Origin: Corallococcus sicarius
GTDB lineage: Bacteria > Myxococcota > Myxococcia > Myxococcales > Myxococcaceae
DNA length: 33,138 bases
Direction: 5' to 3'
Assembly: GCF_003611735.1 (NCBI RefSeq)
Contig: NZ_RAWG01000077.1
Coordinates: 1-33,138 of the forward strand
In this document: piece by piece, positions 1-32,233 of the stretch
Position numbering within the stretch: position 1 is the first letter of the stretch
Layout of the letters: each line of letters opens with the position of its first letter
Notes under the pieces: generated by a model
What the model was told of the DNA's origin: nothing
Databases searched by the model: none
Seen by the model: only the letters and a program-made list of their open reading frames with translations
Position numbers and translations under genes: made by a program

Positions 1-1
1 C

Positions 2-25461
<25,460 letters not shown>

Positions 25462-25465
<4 letters not shown>

Positions 25466-26286
25466 GGCGAGGGAACCAGGCCCGCGCCGCGCTTCACCAG
25501 CACGGCGCGGGCGTAGGCCATCAGGAAGCCCACGCGCATGGCATTGCGCTCGGTGGGGATGCCCGGCCCGGACATGATGGCCGCCACGTCGCTGCCCAGC
25601 TCCACGGCGCGCGCCAGCCGGGCGGCGATCAACGCCTGCTGGATGCCGCGCCGGCGCCACGCGGGGAGCACCGACGTGCCGAACAGGGACGTGAGCCCGT
25701 CGCTCGTCTCGCAGCCTCCAGCCCCGACCGGGACGCCTTCGAGCCGCGCCACGAACGCATCCGTGCCCTTGGTGCGAGCGCCCTTGATGCCCATCGCCAG
25801 GAATGACTCCGGCAGCGTCTCGCCCTCGGGGACGAAGCCGCTGCCGGAGACCTCGGCGAACATGCGCACCGCCGCGTCGTCGGAGGGGTCGATGCGCTCG
25901 ATGGTCAATCCCGGAGGGGCGCCCCGACTCAGCTTGCGCAGGTCCTCGGTCTCCCGAAGCGGCCGGTACAGCACCGTCTCGAACTCGCGCAGCACGAACC
26001 CGCGGTCTGCCAGGGCCTGGAGCAGCGGCACCGGCGTGTACGGGCTCAGCTCCGCCTTCGGCTCCACCCCGCGCGAGGAGAAGAAGTCCACCAGCGCATC
26101 CAGGTCCGCCCCGGTGACCTCCTGGCCGAAGCCATACCCGCACGACTTGTTGACGTAAGAGCCCACGCCCCCGAACGCCATCCACCCGTCCGCCAGCGGC
26201 GCGGACTCCGTCGCCAGCGTCACCGCGACCTGCGCCTGCTTGCGCTCGAACCGCCGCGCGATCTCCACCAGGTTCACATCGTTCAT
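25462..26286 (-). CDS. GNAT-family N-acetyltransferase
   Basis: A 274-residue protein whose C-terminal half is a GNAT fold: FVARLEGVPVGAGG (beta4-like) followed by the acetyl-CoA pyrophosphate-binding signature SVLPAWRRRGIQQAL at about residues 205-219 and a typical NAMRVGF ending. The N-terminal half (residues 1-120) looks like a second, degenerate acetyltransferase lobe, as in two-lobe GNATs. Acetyl-CoA-dependent transfer to an amine is expected, but the substrate cannot be told. Start ATG at 26286, preceded by an AAGGGG-like ribosome site. It converges on the megasynthase, and the two stop codons overlap by four bases, so it is not in that operon. Self-protection or tailoring is conceivable but unsupported. 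Confidence 0.88.
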
Positions 26287-26557
26287 GCAGCCCCTTTACA
26301 CCCGAGGTACGGGTCCGGGGGGCCGACGCGCTTGCAGCCGGGGTTCTGACGCCCGGGATGTGGGTTCCTGCCCACGACTCCGGGGGGCCGTGCACCCGAC
26401 GCTCGAACCCGACGCCGCCCGGGCGGCTCATGGGCGGTGACCTCCTCCACCGGGCCGTGGGAGGCATCCCCCCTGGTCAGACGGGCCGCAAGGCTCCCGC
26501 CGGGCTGCCCGTCTGCCCTGCGGCGCTACGGGCGCCCCTTGTCCGGGGGGTGAGGCG
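26287..26557. other. Intergenic, GC-rich, with a 9-bp inverted repeat
   Basis: Divergent spacer between the acetyltransferase gene and the next small ORF; no convincing gene is seen. A perfect 9-bp inverted repeat (CAGACGGGC at 26478-26486, GCCCGTCTG at 26507-26515) encloses a 20-base loop. The string TCCGGGGGGCCG occurs twice (near 26315 and 26376). No sigma-70-like promoter was recognised, although promoters for both flanking genes must lie here. Confidence 0.5.
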
Positions 26558-26752
26558 ATGCACGCTGCCGGGTTGCCAGGCGGCCTCGACCGCGTGGCAC
26601 GCGGCCGGCCGGCCGGCCGCATCCGCCCGTCGGAGGTGTTCACGCACCGGGGCCCGCTGGAGAAGGCCCTCGAGTTCTACCGCACGATGGCTCGCAAGCA
26701 GGACGGGTGCATCAAGTGCGCCCTCTTCCCCAACGGCCCCATCATCCACTGA
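26558..26752 (+). CDS. Small protein of unknown function (64 aa)
   Basis: A short ORF with coding-like G/C-ending codons, especially from residue 24 on. ATG at 26558 follows a GGTGAGG ribosome site closely. The C-terminal 40 residues (EVFTHRGPLEKALEFYRT, then KQDGCIKCALFPNGPIIH) look like a real folded or conserved segment with a CxxC pair (Cys-Ile-Lys-Cys); the N-terminal 22 residues are Arg/Gly-rich and less convincing. Its stop lies 15 bases before the next ORF, which has its own GGAG site, so the two are probably co-transcribed. I do not recognise the family. It could also be a C-terminal remnant of a longer gene. Confidence 0.45.
   Translation: MHAAGLPGGLDRVARGRPAGRIRPSEVFTHRGPLEKALEFYRTMARKQDGCIKCALFPNGPIIH
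26601..26620. repeat. Perfect 20-bp GC palindrome
   Basis: GCGGCCGGCCGGCCGGCCGC reads the same on both strands. It lies inside the small ORF at 26558 and encodes an Arg-Pro-Ala-Gly-type stretch. It may simply reflect GC-rich codons; no function is claimed. Confidence 0.7.
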
Positions 26753-26767
26753 CCGGAGACGACCCAC

Positions 26768-27247
26768 ATGGAACCGACCAACACTCCGCGGGAGTCACAG
26801 GTGCGGACGCCCCGCATCGACGCGACCCACCCCCTCCGGGAGCCCCGGCTGAGCACCGCCGCGGACATCGAGCACCACTCCGGCTACAAGGCCGTGGAAG
26901 CCCCGCGTCGCCCGGCCTGGTGGGGCGTGGACCGGGACCTGTCGCGCCGCCCCGGCGTCCCGATGATGCGGACGCCCGAGCCCTGGCCCAACGCGCGCAT
27001 GGACATGGAGCGCATGGATCCGGCGAGTTCGGCGGTGTTCAAGCACGGCCGTCCCAACCGGGAGTGGCCGCCCGTCTTCGGCACCGCCTGTCCGCCCAAG
27101 GGGCTGTCGGGGCTCATCCGCAAGTGGGCCGCGACGATGCCGGACCACAAGCCCCAGTTCTGGCTGCGGCGGGTTCGATTGCCGCCGCTTCCAACCACGC
27201 TCATCCCGCTTTGCGACGGAAGTGGAGCGCCTGCACGCCGGACTTGA
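26768..27247 (+). pseudogene. Hypothetical protein, probably truncated at its C-terminus
   Basis: The ORF has a good GGAG ribosome site (26755-26758) and coding-like codons up to about 27165. The N-terminal 130 residues are hydrophilic and contain a proline-rich RRPAWWGVDRDLSRRPG stretch and a WPPVFGTACPPKGLSGLIRKWA motif. From memory, similar myxobacterial proteins carry such a motif just before a hydrophobic C-terminal region. Here the sequence after PDHKPQFWL (ending at 27165) switches to RRVRLPPLPTTLIPLC..., reads through a hairpin and then antisense into the 3' end of the convergent reductase gene, overlapping it by 47 bases. I infer loss of the original C-terminus. Function unknown. Confidence 0.5.
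27166..27188. terminator. 7-bp GC hairpin between convergent genes, with a T-arm-like loop
   Basis: A perfect stem, GCGGCGG (27166-27172) pairing with CCGCCGC (27182-27188), with loop GTTCGATTG. It lies just beyond the stop of the convergent reductase gene and could terminate transcription on that strand; there is no U-tract. The loop and the following CTTCCAACCA also resemble the 3' end of a tRNA or tmRNA, but an extra unpaired G spoils the T-loop closure, so it is not annotated as RNA. Confidence 0.45.
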
Positions 27248-27755
27248 ACCGCTGCGTCGAGAGCAGCTCGAGCTGCCGCGCACTCGACAGGCCATGAAAC
27301 AACGTCGGCCCGCGGCCACTGATGATGGGATGAACGACGATGCGGTACTCGTCGATGAGCCCCAACTCCTCGAGCGCAGCCGCGAGCTTGGGCGCTCCGA
27401 CGAGGACCCCCCGCTCGGTCTTCGCTTTCAGCGCCGAGATCGCCTCGCGAAGGTCACCCTCCACCTTGATCGTGTTCTGCCACGGAAAGTCGCTCCGCGA
27501 GCCCGACACGACGTACTTCGCCTTCGCCTCGAGCTTCTGTGCCCACTCGCGCATCGCGCGCGGCGCCTTTTCGTCGCGTGCCACCGCGGGCCAGGCTCCC
27601 TCCATCAGCTCGTAGGTGTTGCGCCCGAAGAGCATCGCCCCGCTCTGATCCATGAGCTGCGTCCAATAGTCGTGCAGCTCGTCGTCCGCGATCCCCTGGG
27701 TGTGATCGATGCACCCGTCCAAAGTCACGTTGAGACCGAAGGTGAGGAGGCCCAT
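27201..27755 (-). CDS. Dihydrofolate reductase / RibD C-terminal-like family protein
   Basis: A 184-residue protein with the RibD_C/DHFR-like fold typical of bacterial 'dihydrofolate reductase family' proteins. It has LNVTLDGCIDH at the start, LFGRNTYELMEGAWP around residue 45, YVVSGSRSDFPW, GVLVGAPKLAAALEELGLIDEY, and VHPIISGRGPTLF near the end. Such proteins bind NADPH, but most have no assigned substrate and they should not be taken as folate enzymes. I chose the ATG at 27755 because the family begins with M(G)LLTFGLN; the upstream in-frame start at 27821 adds 22 unlike residues. No clear ribosome site precedes it. It appears intact, in contrast to its neighbours. Confidence 0.85.
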   Translation of the reverse strand: MGLLTFGLNVTLDGCIDHTQGIADDELHDYWTQLMDQSGAMLFGRNTYELMEGAWPAVARDEKAPRAMREWAQKLEAKAKYVVSGSRSDFPWQNTIKVEGDLREAISALKAKTERGVLVGAPKLAAALEELGLIDEYRIVVHPIISGRGPTLFHGLSSARQLELLSTQRFKSGVQALHFRRKAG

Positions 27756-27883
27756 GGCGTGGGATTCTACGAAAAGCGCGCCCAGCGCGCAGCAGCCCGA
27801 ACCATTGACGCAATGCCCCATCCCCGGTGGGTATCGGCGCGCAGAAACTCGACACCCCCGGTGAGCGTCAAGGTAGTTGTCGT

Positions 27884-28162
27884 GTGAAAGGGTTCGGCCT
27901 CCCCGTAGGCCTGCTGTCGGGCGGCGGTGGTGATTCGGATGCCCCGCCGCTGAGCTCCTGGGTGTTCGGGATCATCCCGGTGCAGTTCGACCTGGGCTGG
28001 TTCTTGAGCCCGCGCGTCTATCTTGGCACCTCCTTCCTGAAACCAGGGATCCGCTCTTTCTGGCTGGGCCCCTTCGTGACGTTCACCCTGGGCAAGTACG
28101 TGAACGTCGATGAGGCGCGGTTCCATGGTTGGCTCATGGGCGGCCTGCGGCTGTCGAGCTGA
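27884..28162 (+). pseudogene. C-terminal fragment of an outer-membrane beta-barrel-like protein
   Basis: About 92 residues with alternating hydrophobic and aromatic beta-strand patterns: GFGLPVGLLSGGG, WVFGIIPVQFDLGWFLSPRVYLGTSF, FWLGPFVTFTLGKYVNV and a last strand WLMGGLRLSS. The motif of a strand set reading 'LGYFLSPRVYLG' is common in myxobacterial barrel proteins. There is no signal peptide or earlier strands: the 5' side runs straight into the region before the divergent reductase gene. The frame is open back to 27827 (ATG), but the GTG at 27884 lies nearer the recognisable part. It is most likely a 5'-truncated remnant, though a short expressed protein cannot be excluded. Confidence 0.45.
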
Positions 28163-28178
28163 AGCTGTAGGCCGTGCC

Positions 28179-29639
28179 CTACCCGGCCGCCACCTTGGTG
28201 GCCTGGAAGAACTCCGCGGGCATGGGGCGCTCCAGCTCCCAGAGGATTCGCATGGGCCTCTCCGACTCGTGGCTCACGTAGCGGGCCGGGCCCAGGCACA
28301 GGTAGGGCATCGACTCGCCGCGGTCATCCTTCTTGCGCTCGCGCACGAAGAGGATGACGCGCGTCCCGCGCTCGACGTGCTCCACGTACCGCCTGCCCGT
28401 CGGTGAGGAGGAGGACGTGGCGTTCTGCGACTCCCAATGGAACAGCCCCGGTGAGACGGCATAGTCCGCGTAGCGCGTGGTGGGCTTGAAGTCCGCGTCC
28501 GACTTGTCGAGGGTGATGAAGAGCAGGTCCGTCCGATGTTCCTCCACCCACAGGACGCCCTCTCGCACCTCCCGGAGCATTCCCTTCGTCCCCAACACCC
28601 CGTAGGCCGCAATCACCTCGTAGAGCCCGTACGTCGCATGGCTCGCCAGCGGCACGGGGCCTGATGCGTCCAGTGGCGTGTGCACGCGCCGGCTCCGGTC
28701 CGCGAGCAACGCCAGCACCTCCAGCAGCTCCTCGCGCAAAGCCGCGCAGGCCCACAGCTCTGCCATGGCCTGCGACCACTCGGACACCGGACGGCTCCGG
28801 AAGCCGAGCGCCGTGAAGAGCATCCACAAGTCGGAGAGGCGCGTCTCACGAGGCAAGGACTGGAGCTCTTCCAGGAGCATGCACCGCGCCTGGTGCACGG
28901 CGGCCCGGATGTTGTGCAACACGTGCTCGCGGGCAATCCGGTCCAGCCGGATGGCGCAGCCCGGCGGCAGGCGTGGGAAGTCATGCTCCAGCTCGTGTTC
29001 GAGTTGCCGCCGCGTACCTCCGACAATGGCCCGGTAGCGCACGTCGAAGCGGTAGCGCCTGTTCGCCTGCCCGATGAAGTCGAGCACCGTGAGCACGCTC
29101 TTGCCCGAGCCCTGGGACCAACGCAGGCCGCGGCCCAGTTGTTGGAGGAAGAGGGTGGCGCTCTCCGTCGGCCGGAGCAGGAGGAGCGTGTCCACCTCGG
29201 GGATGTCCACGCCTTCGTTGAAGAGGTCCACGGTGAAGACGGCCTGGAGTTCGCCGCGTCGCAGCTTTGACACAGCGTCGCGACGCTCTCCGTCCGGTGA
29301 GCCCGCATGCAGCGCCACGGCCTTGAGGCCCGCGGCGTTGAAGTGGCGCGCCATCACCTCCGAATGCGTGACACCCACGCAGAACCCGAGCGCACGCATG
29401 GCCTGGGGGACATGGATGTACTCCGCCACGGCCTGGAGGATGCGCTGGGCCCGGACGTCATCCCCGGTGTACAGCGCCGCGAGCTCCCTCTTGGCGTACG
29501 TGCCCCGCTTGAAGGTCACCGACGAGAGGTCGGTGTGGTCATTCACGCCGAAGTACTGGAAGGGGCAGAGCAGCCCCTGTTCGAGCGCCTGCCAGAGCCG
29601 GACGTCGCAGGCGATGCGCCCGTCGAACCAGCCCGCAGG
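28179..29639 (-). pseudogene. SF2 helicase with DUF3427, C-terminal part only (5'-truncated)
   Basis: Contains the second RecA-like lobe of a superfamily II DNA helicase: LGFCVGVTHSEVMARHF (motif IV region), TVDLFNEGVDIPEVDTLLLLRPT (motif V) and FLQQLGRGLRW (motif VI). A complete DUF3427-type C-terminus follows (YADYAVSPGLFHWESQNATSSSSPTGRRY and YLCLGPARYVSHESERPM). The frame continues upstream of the GTG at 29546 through FDGRIACDVRLWQALEQGLLCPFQYFG, the expected preceding helicase sequence, and then hits TGA at 29640-29642. The Walker A and DEAD/DEAH half is therefore absent and the product could not be an active ATPase. Intact homologues occur in restriction/defence-type and DNA-repair contexts. 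The break point is 29639/29640. Confidence 0.85.
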
Positions 29640-29689
29640 TCAACCGGGAACTGCTGGACGCGGTCCCCCTGGAGCCCGCCCCTGATGAC
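29639..29689 (+). other. Short coding-like fragment abutting the helicase break
   Basis: Immediately after the helicase break the + strand reads VNRELLDAVPLEPAPDD with strongly G/C-ending codons, like the tail of another gene; its upstream part is absent. The frame stays open into the next gene's leader and shows no own stop, so it is treated as a scar fragment and not a gene. Confidence 0.25.
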
Positions 29690-29723
29690 TCCAGACATCA
29701 GGCCCCTGACTCCCGTCATCAGG
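29681..29723. terminator. Nested inverted repeat, terminator-like
   Basis: CCTGATGAC (29681-29689) pairs perfectly with GTCATCAGG (29715-29723). Inside the loop, TCAGG (29698-29702) can pair with CCTGA (29705-29709). The related heptamer CATCAGG occurs twice. No U-tract follows. It may be the terminator of the gene whose tail is seen just upstream, or an operator for the metallopeptidase gene downstream. Confidence 0.4.
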
Positions 29724-29863
29724 AGCCACCCCCGGGACGGCGCCCACGCCAACGCAATCCCCTGGAATCACGAAGGCCGGATGGGCCCAGGGTCCGCGAA
29801 GCAGTGGGCACGCAGGGTGCAGTAGGGGTGGTCCGTCGCCGCACTCCACTCCCGAGGCCTTCC

Positions 29864-30829
29864 ATGAAGCTGCGCTCCTCTTCGTTCTCCAAGCTTTCGT
29901 CGTCGTCTTCTTCTTCCAGCTCCCGCCCGCGCCGCGACAGCCTCCCGGCCCGGCCCGAAAACGCGAAGCCGAAGGCCCCGGTGTCGCCCGCGGAGCTGAA
30001 GACGGGCAAGAACAACCTCAAGCCGGCGGACTACGGCGTGGTGGACCCGAAGCTCCAGGGCATCCGGACCCGCCGTGACAGCAAGCAGTCGGGCGCGGAC
30101 TTCGCGGACTTCACGCAGGACGTGCGCAACTCCACCAACAAGCTGACCAGCAAGCCGGTCGGCAACCAGATGCTGACGGAGCTCAACGGCCGCACCCAGG
30201 CCGTGAACCCCGGCGCCACGGGCACGCTGCGCAAGCCGCTGACGGTGGCGGACATCTCCTCGGGCCGCAACGCGGCGCTGCCCAACGCGCATGTGCCCCG
30301 CAACGACGGCACGTTCTCCTCCTCCCGCCCGGCGTACCGCTTCGACGGCCGGGCCGGCGCGGGCACGGCCAGCGACATCAAGTACAACGAGAAGGACTCC
30401 GGCCCGCGCTTCAACAACCTGGGCCACGAGGCGGTCCACGCCTGGCGCGCGTCCAATGGCGTCCAGGTGAGCCCCCTGGAGGCCAGCAAGCACAGCAACG
30501 CCGACGTCTTCAAGCAGCACCCGGCGTTCTCGGCCGACATGAAGAAGACCATCGACACCCGCCTGATGCTCACGGAGGAGTTCGAGACCGTCGGCCTGCG
30601 CCCCACGCCGCACACCAAGAACAACTGGGCCCCGTCCGAGAACGCCATCCGCGCCGAGCATGGCCTGCCGTCCCGCCCGGACTACTCGGGCCTGAAGCCC
30701 GACGTGAAGCACGGCGGCGACGACGCCTTCAACAACTACGATGCAGGCACCGACACCCGGAACTTCTTCCAGAAGCTGGCCGGCCAGCCGTCGCCCTTCA
30801 ACAAGATCGTCGGCGACCTGGAGAAGTGA
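29864..30829 (+). CDS. M91-like (NleD-type) zinc metallopeptidase, possible effector
   Basis: A 321-residue protein with the zinc-binding motif HEAVH (His188, Glu189, His192) in the context NNLGHEAVHAWRASNG and a downstream LTEEFETVGL segment (Glu238/Glu239) that supplies the likely third ligand. This pairing is the pattern of the M91 family, known from type III effectors such as NleD, which cut host signalling proteins. There is no signal peptide or membrane segment. The N-terminus is a polyserine/arginine low-complexity head (residues 4-24), followed by about 150 residues of unassigned sequence. The ATG at 29864 has a GAGG site (29854-29857) six bases upstream; the open frame extends back past a GTG at 29804 without such a site. 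Two hairpins follow the stop. Proteolysis is likely; target and delivery are unknown. Confidence 0.8.
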   Translation: MKLRSSSFSKLSSSSSSSSSRPRRDSLPARPENAKPKAPVSPAELKTGKNNLKPADYGVVDPKLQGIRTRRDSKQSGADFADFTQDVRNSTNKLTSKPVGNQMLTELNGRTQAVNPGATGTLRKPLTVADISSGRNAALPNAHVPRNDGTFSSSRPAYRFDGRAGAGTASDIKYNEKDSGPRFNNLGHEAVHAWRASNGVQVSPLEASKHSNADVFKQHPAFSADMKKTIDTRLMLTEEFETVGLRPTPHTKNNWAPSENAIRAEHGLPSRPDYSGLKPDVKHGGDDAFNNYDAGTDTRNFFQKLAGQPSPFNKIVGDLEK

Positions 30830-30864
30830 GGCACCGGGGGCTTGCGTCCCCCACCTTCGGGCAA

Positions 30865-30893
30865 TCCTTCCTTGCGCCGGCCGTGAGGAAGGA
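30865..30893. terminator. 8-bp hairpin after the metallopeptidase gene
   Basis: TCCTTCCT (30865-30872) pairs perfectly with AGGAAGGA (30886-30893) around a 13-base loop. It lies 36 bases after the stop codon of the metallopeptidase gene and has no U-tract. Confidence 0.5.
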
Positions 30894-30918
30894 CCAGCCC
30901 TCTTCCGGCTTCGGCTCT

Positions 30919-30942
30919 GCCTCCGCTTGAGGGAGCGGAGGC
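30919..30942. terminator. 9-bp GC-rich hairpin, second terminator candidate
   Basis: GCCTCCGCT (30919-30927) pairs perfectly with AGCGGAGGC (30934-30942) around a six-base loop. It is a stronger candidate than the hairpin just upstream. The remaining 90 bases to the next gene show nothing else recognisable, although its promoter must lie there. Confidence 0.6.
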
Positions 30943-31034
30943 CGCGGTCGCCGGGGTGCCTCCCACCACCGCCGTGCAGGTGACCAGCGCGGGCTGGCTG
31001 AACCGATGGCGCCGGAGCTGCTAGGAAGGGCCGC

Positions 31035-31790
31035 ATGGGACTCGATGCGAGCTACCAGGCCCTTCCCGGCGGCTCCCCTCTTCTGGAGCTGGCCCGGCTG
31101 AAATACACGTTCGTCTTCGCCACCGCGGCGGTGCTCCTCGCCTTCCTGGCATCGCGGCTCCAAGGTGCAGGCTGGCTGCTGCTATGGCCCGCCTGGAGCT
31201 TCGCCATCGTGGCGCTCGCCTATGCGGGAGTGGGTGCGCGGGCCTTCGGGAAGCAAGCGGATGGACGGATGCGTCCGTGGGCGGTGCTCGCGCTCCTGCC
31301 CTATCTGCTGCTCACGTGGGGCACCTGGCATCTGGCACGGCGCATCTCCCGGGAGCGCGTCCTTGATGAAGTGGTGCCGGGGGTCCTCGTGGGACGCCGA
31401 CTGCTGCCCGGCGAGCTGCCCACAGGTGTCAGCGCGTTGCTCGACCTGACCTCCGAGTTCATCGAGCCGGAAGGCATCCGGAGCGCCTGCCGCTACGTGT
31501 CGCTGCCCATCCTGGATGCTTCGACGTTGCCCGTGGAGCGGGTGGCCCCGGTCCTTCGGGAGCTGGCCGCCCTGCCCGGGCCGCTGTACATCCATTGCGC
31601 GCAGGGGCATGGGCGCACGGGGATGATTGCCGCGGCGCTCCTCGTAGCCCGGGGGGATGCACCGGACGCGAAGGTGGCCCTCGCGAGGGTGCGGCAGGCG
31701 CGGCCGGCGGTGCGGCTCTCCGCTCAGCAGCAGCGCGCGCTCGACGCGTTGGCGGACGCACTCCAGCCCTCGGGTGGAGTGTCGCGCTGA
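31035..31790 (+). CDS. Membrane-anchored cysteine (dual-specificity type) phosphatase
   Basis: A 251-residue protein with three predicted N-terminal membrane helices (about residues 23-43, 46-68 and 80-102). A soluble domain follows, carrying the PTP/DSP signature HCAQGHGRTG (nucleophile Cys188, phosphate-binding Arg194) and a plausible general acid in LPILDAS (Asp161). The CX5R loop identifies a protein-tyrosine/dual-specificity or lipid phosphatase; the membrane anchor makes a phospholipid or membrane-protein substrate attractive, but that is inference. The catalytic domain should face the cytoplasm if the anchor has the usual charge bias. The start is supported by AGGAAGGG four bases before the ATG. 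It stands alone, with a strong hairpin directly after the stop. Confidence 0.85.
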   Translation: MGLDASYQALPGGSPLLELARLKYTFVFATAAVLLAFLASRLQGAGWLLLWPAWSFAIVALAYAGVGARAFGKQADGRMRPWAVLALLPYLLLTWGTWHLARRISRERVLDEVVPGVLVGRRLLPGELPTGVSALLDLTSEFIEPEGIRSACRYVSLPILDASTLPVERVAPVLRELAALPGPLYIHCAQGHGRTGMIAAALLVARGDAPDAKVALARVRQARPAVRLSAQQQRALDALADALQPSGGVSR

Positions 31791-31826
31791 ACCGCGAGCC
31801 CCGGACACGACACCGGGCCTCGCGGT
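31791..31826. terminator. Strong bidirectional hairpin terminator
   Basis: ACCGCGAG (31791-31798) pairs with CTCGCGGT (31819-31826), and inside it CCCGG pairs with CCGGG around an eight-base loop, with a single C-C mismatch. It starts at the first base after the phosphatase stop and ends 13 bases from the stop of a possible minus-strand microprotein, so it could serve both. No U-tract. Confidence 0.8.
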
Positions 31827-31839
31827 TGCTCAAGACCGC

Positions 31840-31947
31840 TCAGCTCTCGGCGGTCGGGGCCTGCTCCGAGGAGACGGAGGCGGTCTCCTGCGAAGGCTGC
31901 ACGGGCGCGGAGCAATACCTGGCCCAATGACAGACGTCCCACGCCAT
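31840..31947 (-). CDS. Possible 35-aa microprotein
   Basis: ATG at 31947 (complement) with a GGGG-containing purine stretch upstream opens a 35-codon frame reading MAWDVCHWARYCSAPVQ and then a Ser/Glu/Ala-rich tail. Nearly 90 percent of codons end in G or C, as in true genes here, and the frame stops just short of a symmetrical terminator. It has a Cys-x5-Cys spacing with two Trp and no signal peptide. The frame extends upstream to 32124, but that part lacks coding character. I do not recognise it; it may be spurious. Confidence 0.3.
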   Translation of the reverse strand: MAWDVCHWARYCSAPVQPSQETASVSSEQAPTAES

Positions 31948-32233
31948 CACCGCCGCCCCAGGTCCCTGGCCACGAAAGTCAATCGCGGCAAGCCCCGATG
32001 TCCAGCCTGCCTGGCCCGAAGACTGTGCGGAGCCCACCTCCTGCGATGAGGTCTGTTTCGTGGCGTCACCGCGCTCTGGAACTCCGGGACCTGGAGGCAC
32101 TGAAGCAAGGGCACGACGACGCACTCATCAACCCTTGCGTGCCGCTTCAATAGTCCCCACATGTCGCCGAGTGGAGGCGAATTCGCGGATTCACCGCATC
32201 TGTGCTCCAGTGGGTTCCCCTCCCCTTCCATCC
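31948..32233. other. Intergenic region upstream of the permease
   Basis: No other gene is convincing here. A 7-bp inverted repeat, GCAAGGG (32105-32111) and CCCTTGC (32132-32138), with a 20-base spacer could be an operator for the permease gene, or chance. No clear -35/-10 pair was found. Confidence 0.4.

Noticed and set aside
26358..26852. 164-codon + strand frame over the spacer and two small ORFs
   Set aside because: Wrong codon-position bias and an Arg/Ser/Ala-rich translation; the overlapping frames at 26558 and 26768 have ribosome sites and better codon use.
27123..27198. Complete tRNA gene
   Set aside because: Only a T-arm/acceptor-like 3' end is seen; no D-arm, anticodon arm or matching 5' acceptor strand is present.
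27756..27821. Longer start for the reductase at 27821
   Set aside because: The added 22 residues do not resemble the family N-terminus, which starts at M-G-L-L-T-F.
27843..27871. Minus-strand TTGACG (27866-27871) with a 17-base spacer as promoter of the reductase
   Set aside because: The -10 position reads GTTTCT, which is too far from consensus to call.
29804..29863. GTG at 29804 as start of the metallopeptidase
   Set aside because: No ribosome site and a basic non-conserved extension; the ATG at 29864 has GAGG six bases upstream.
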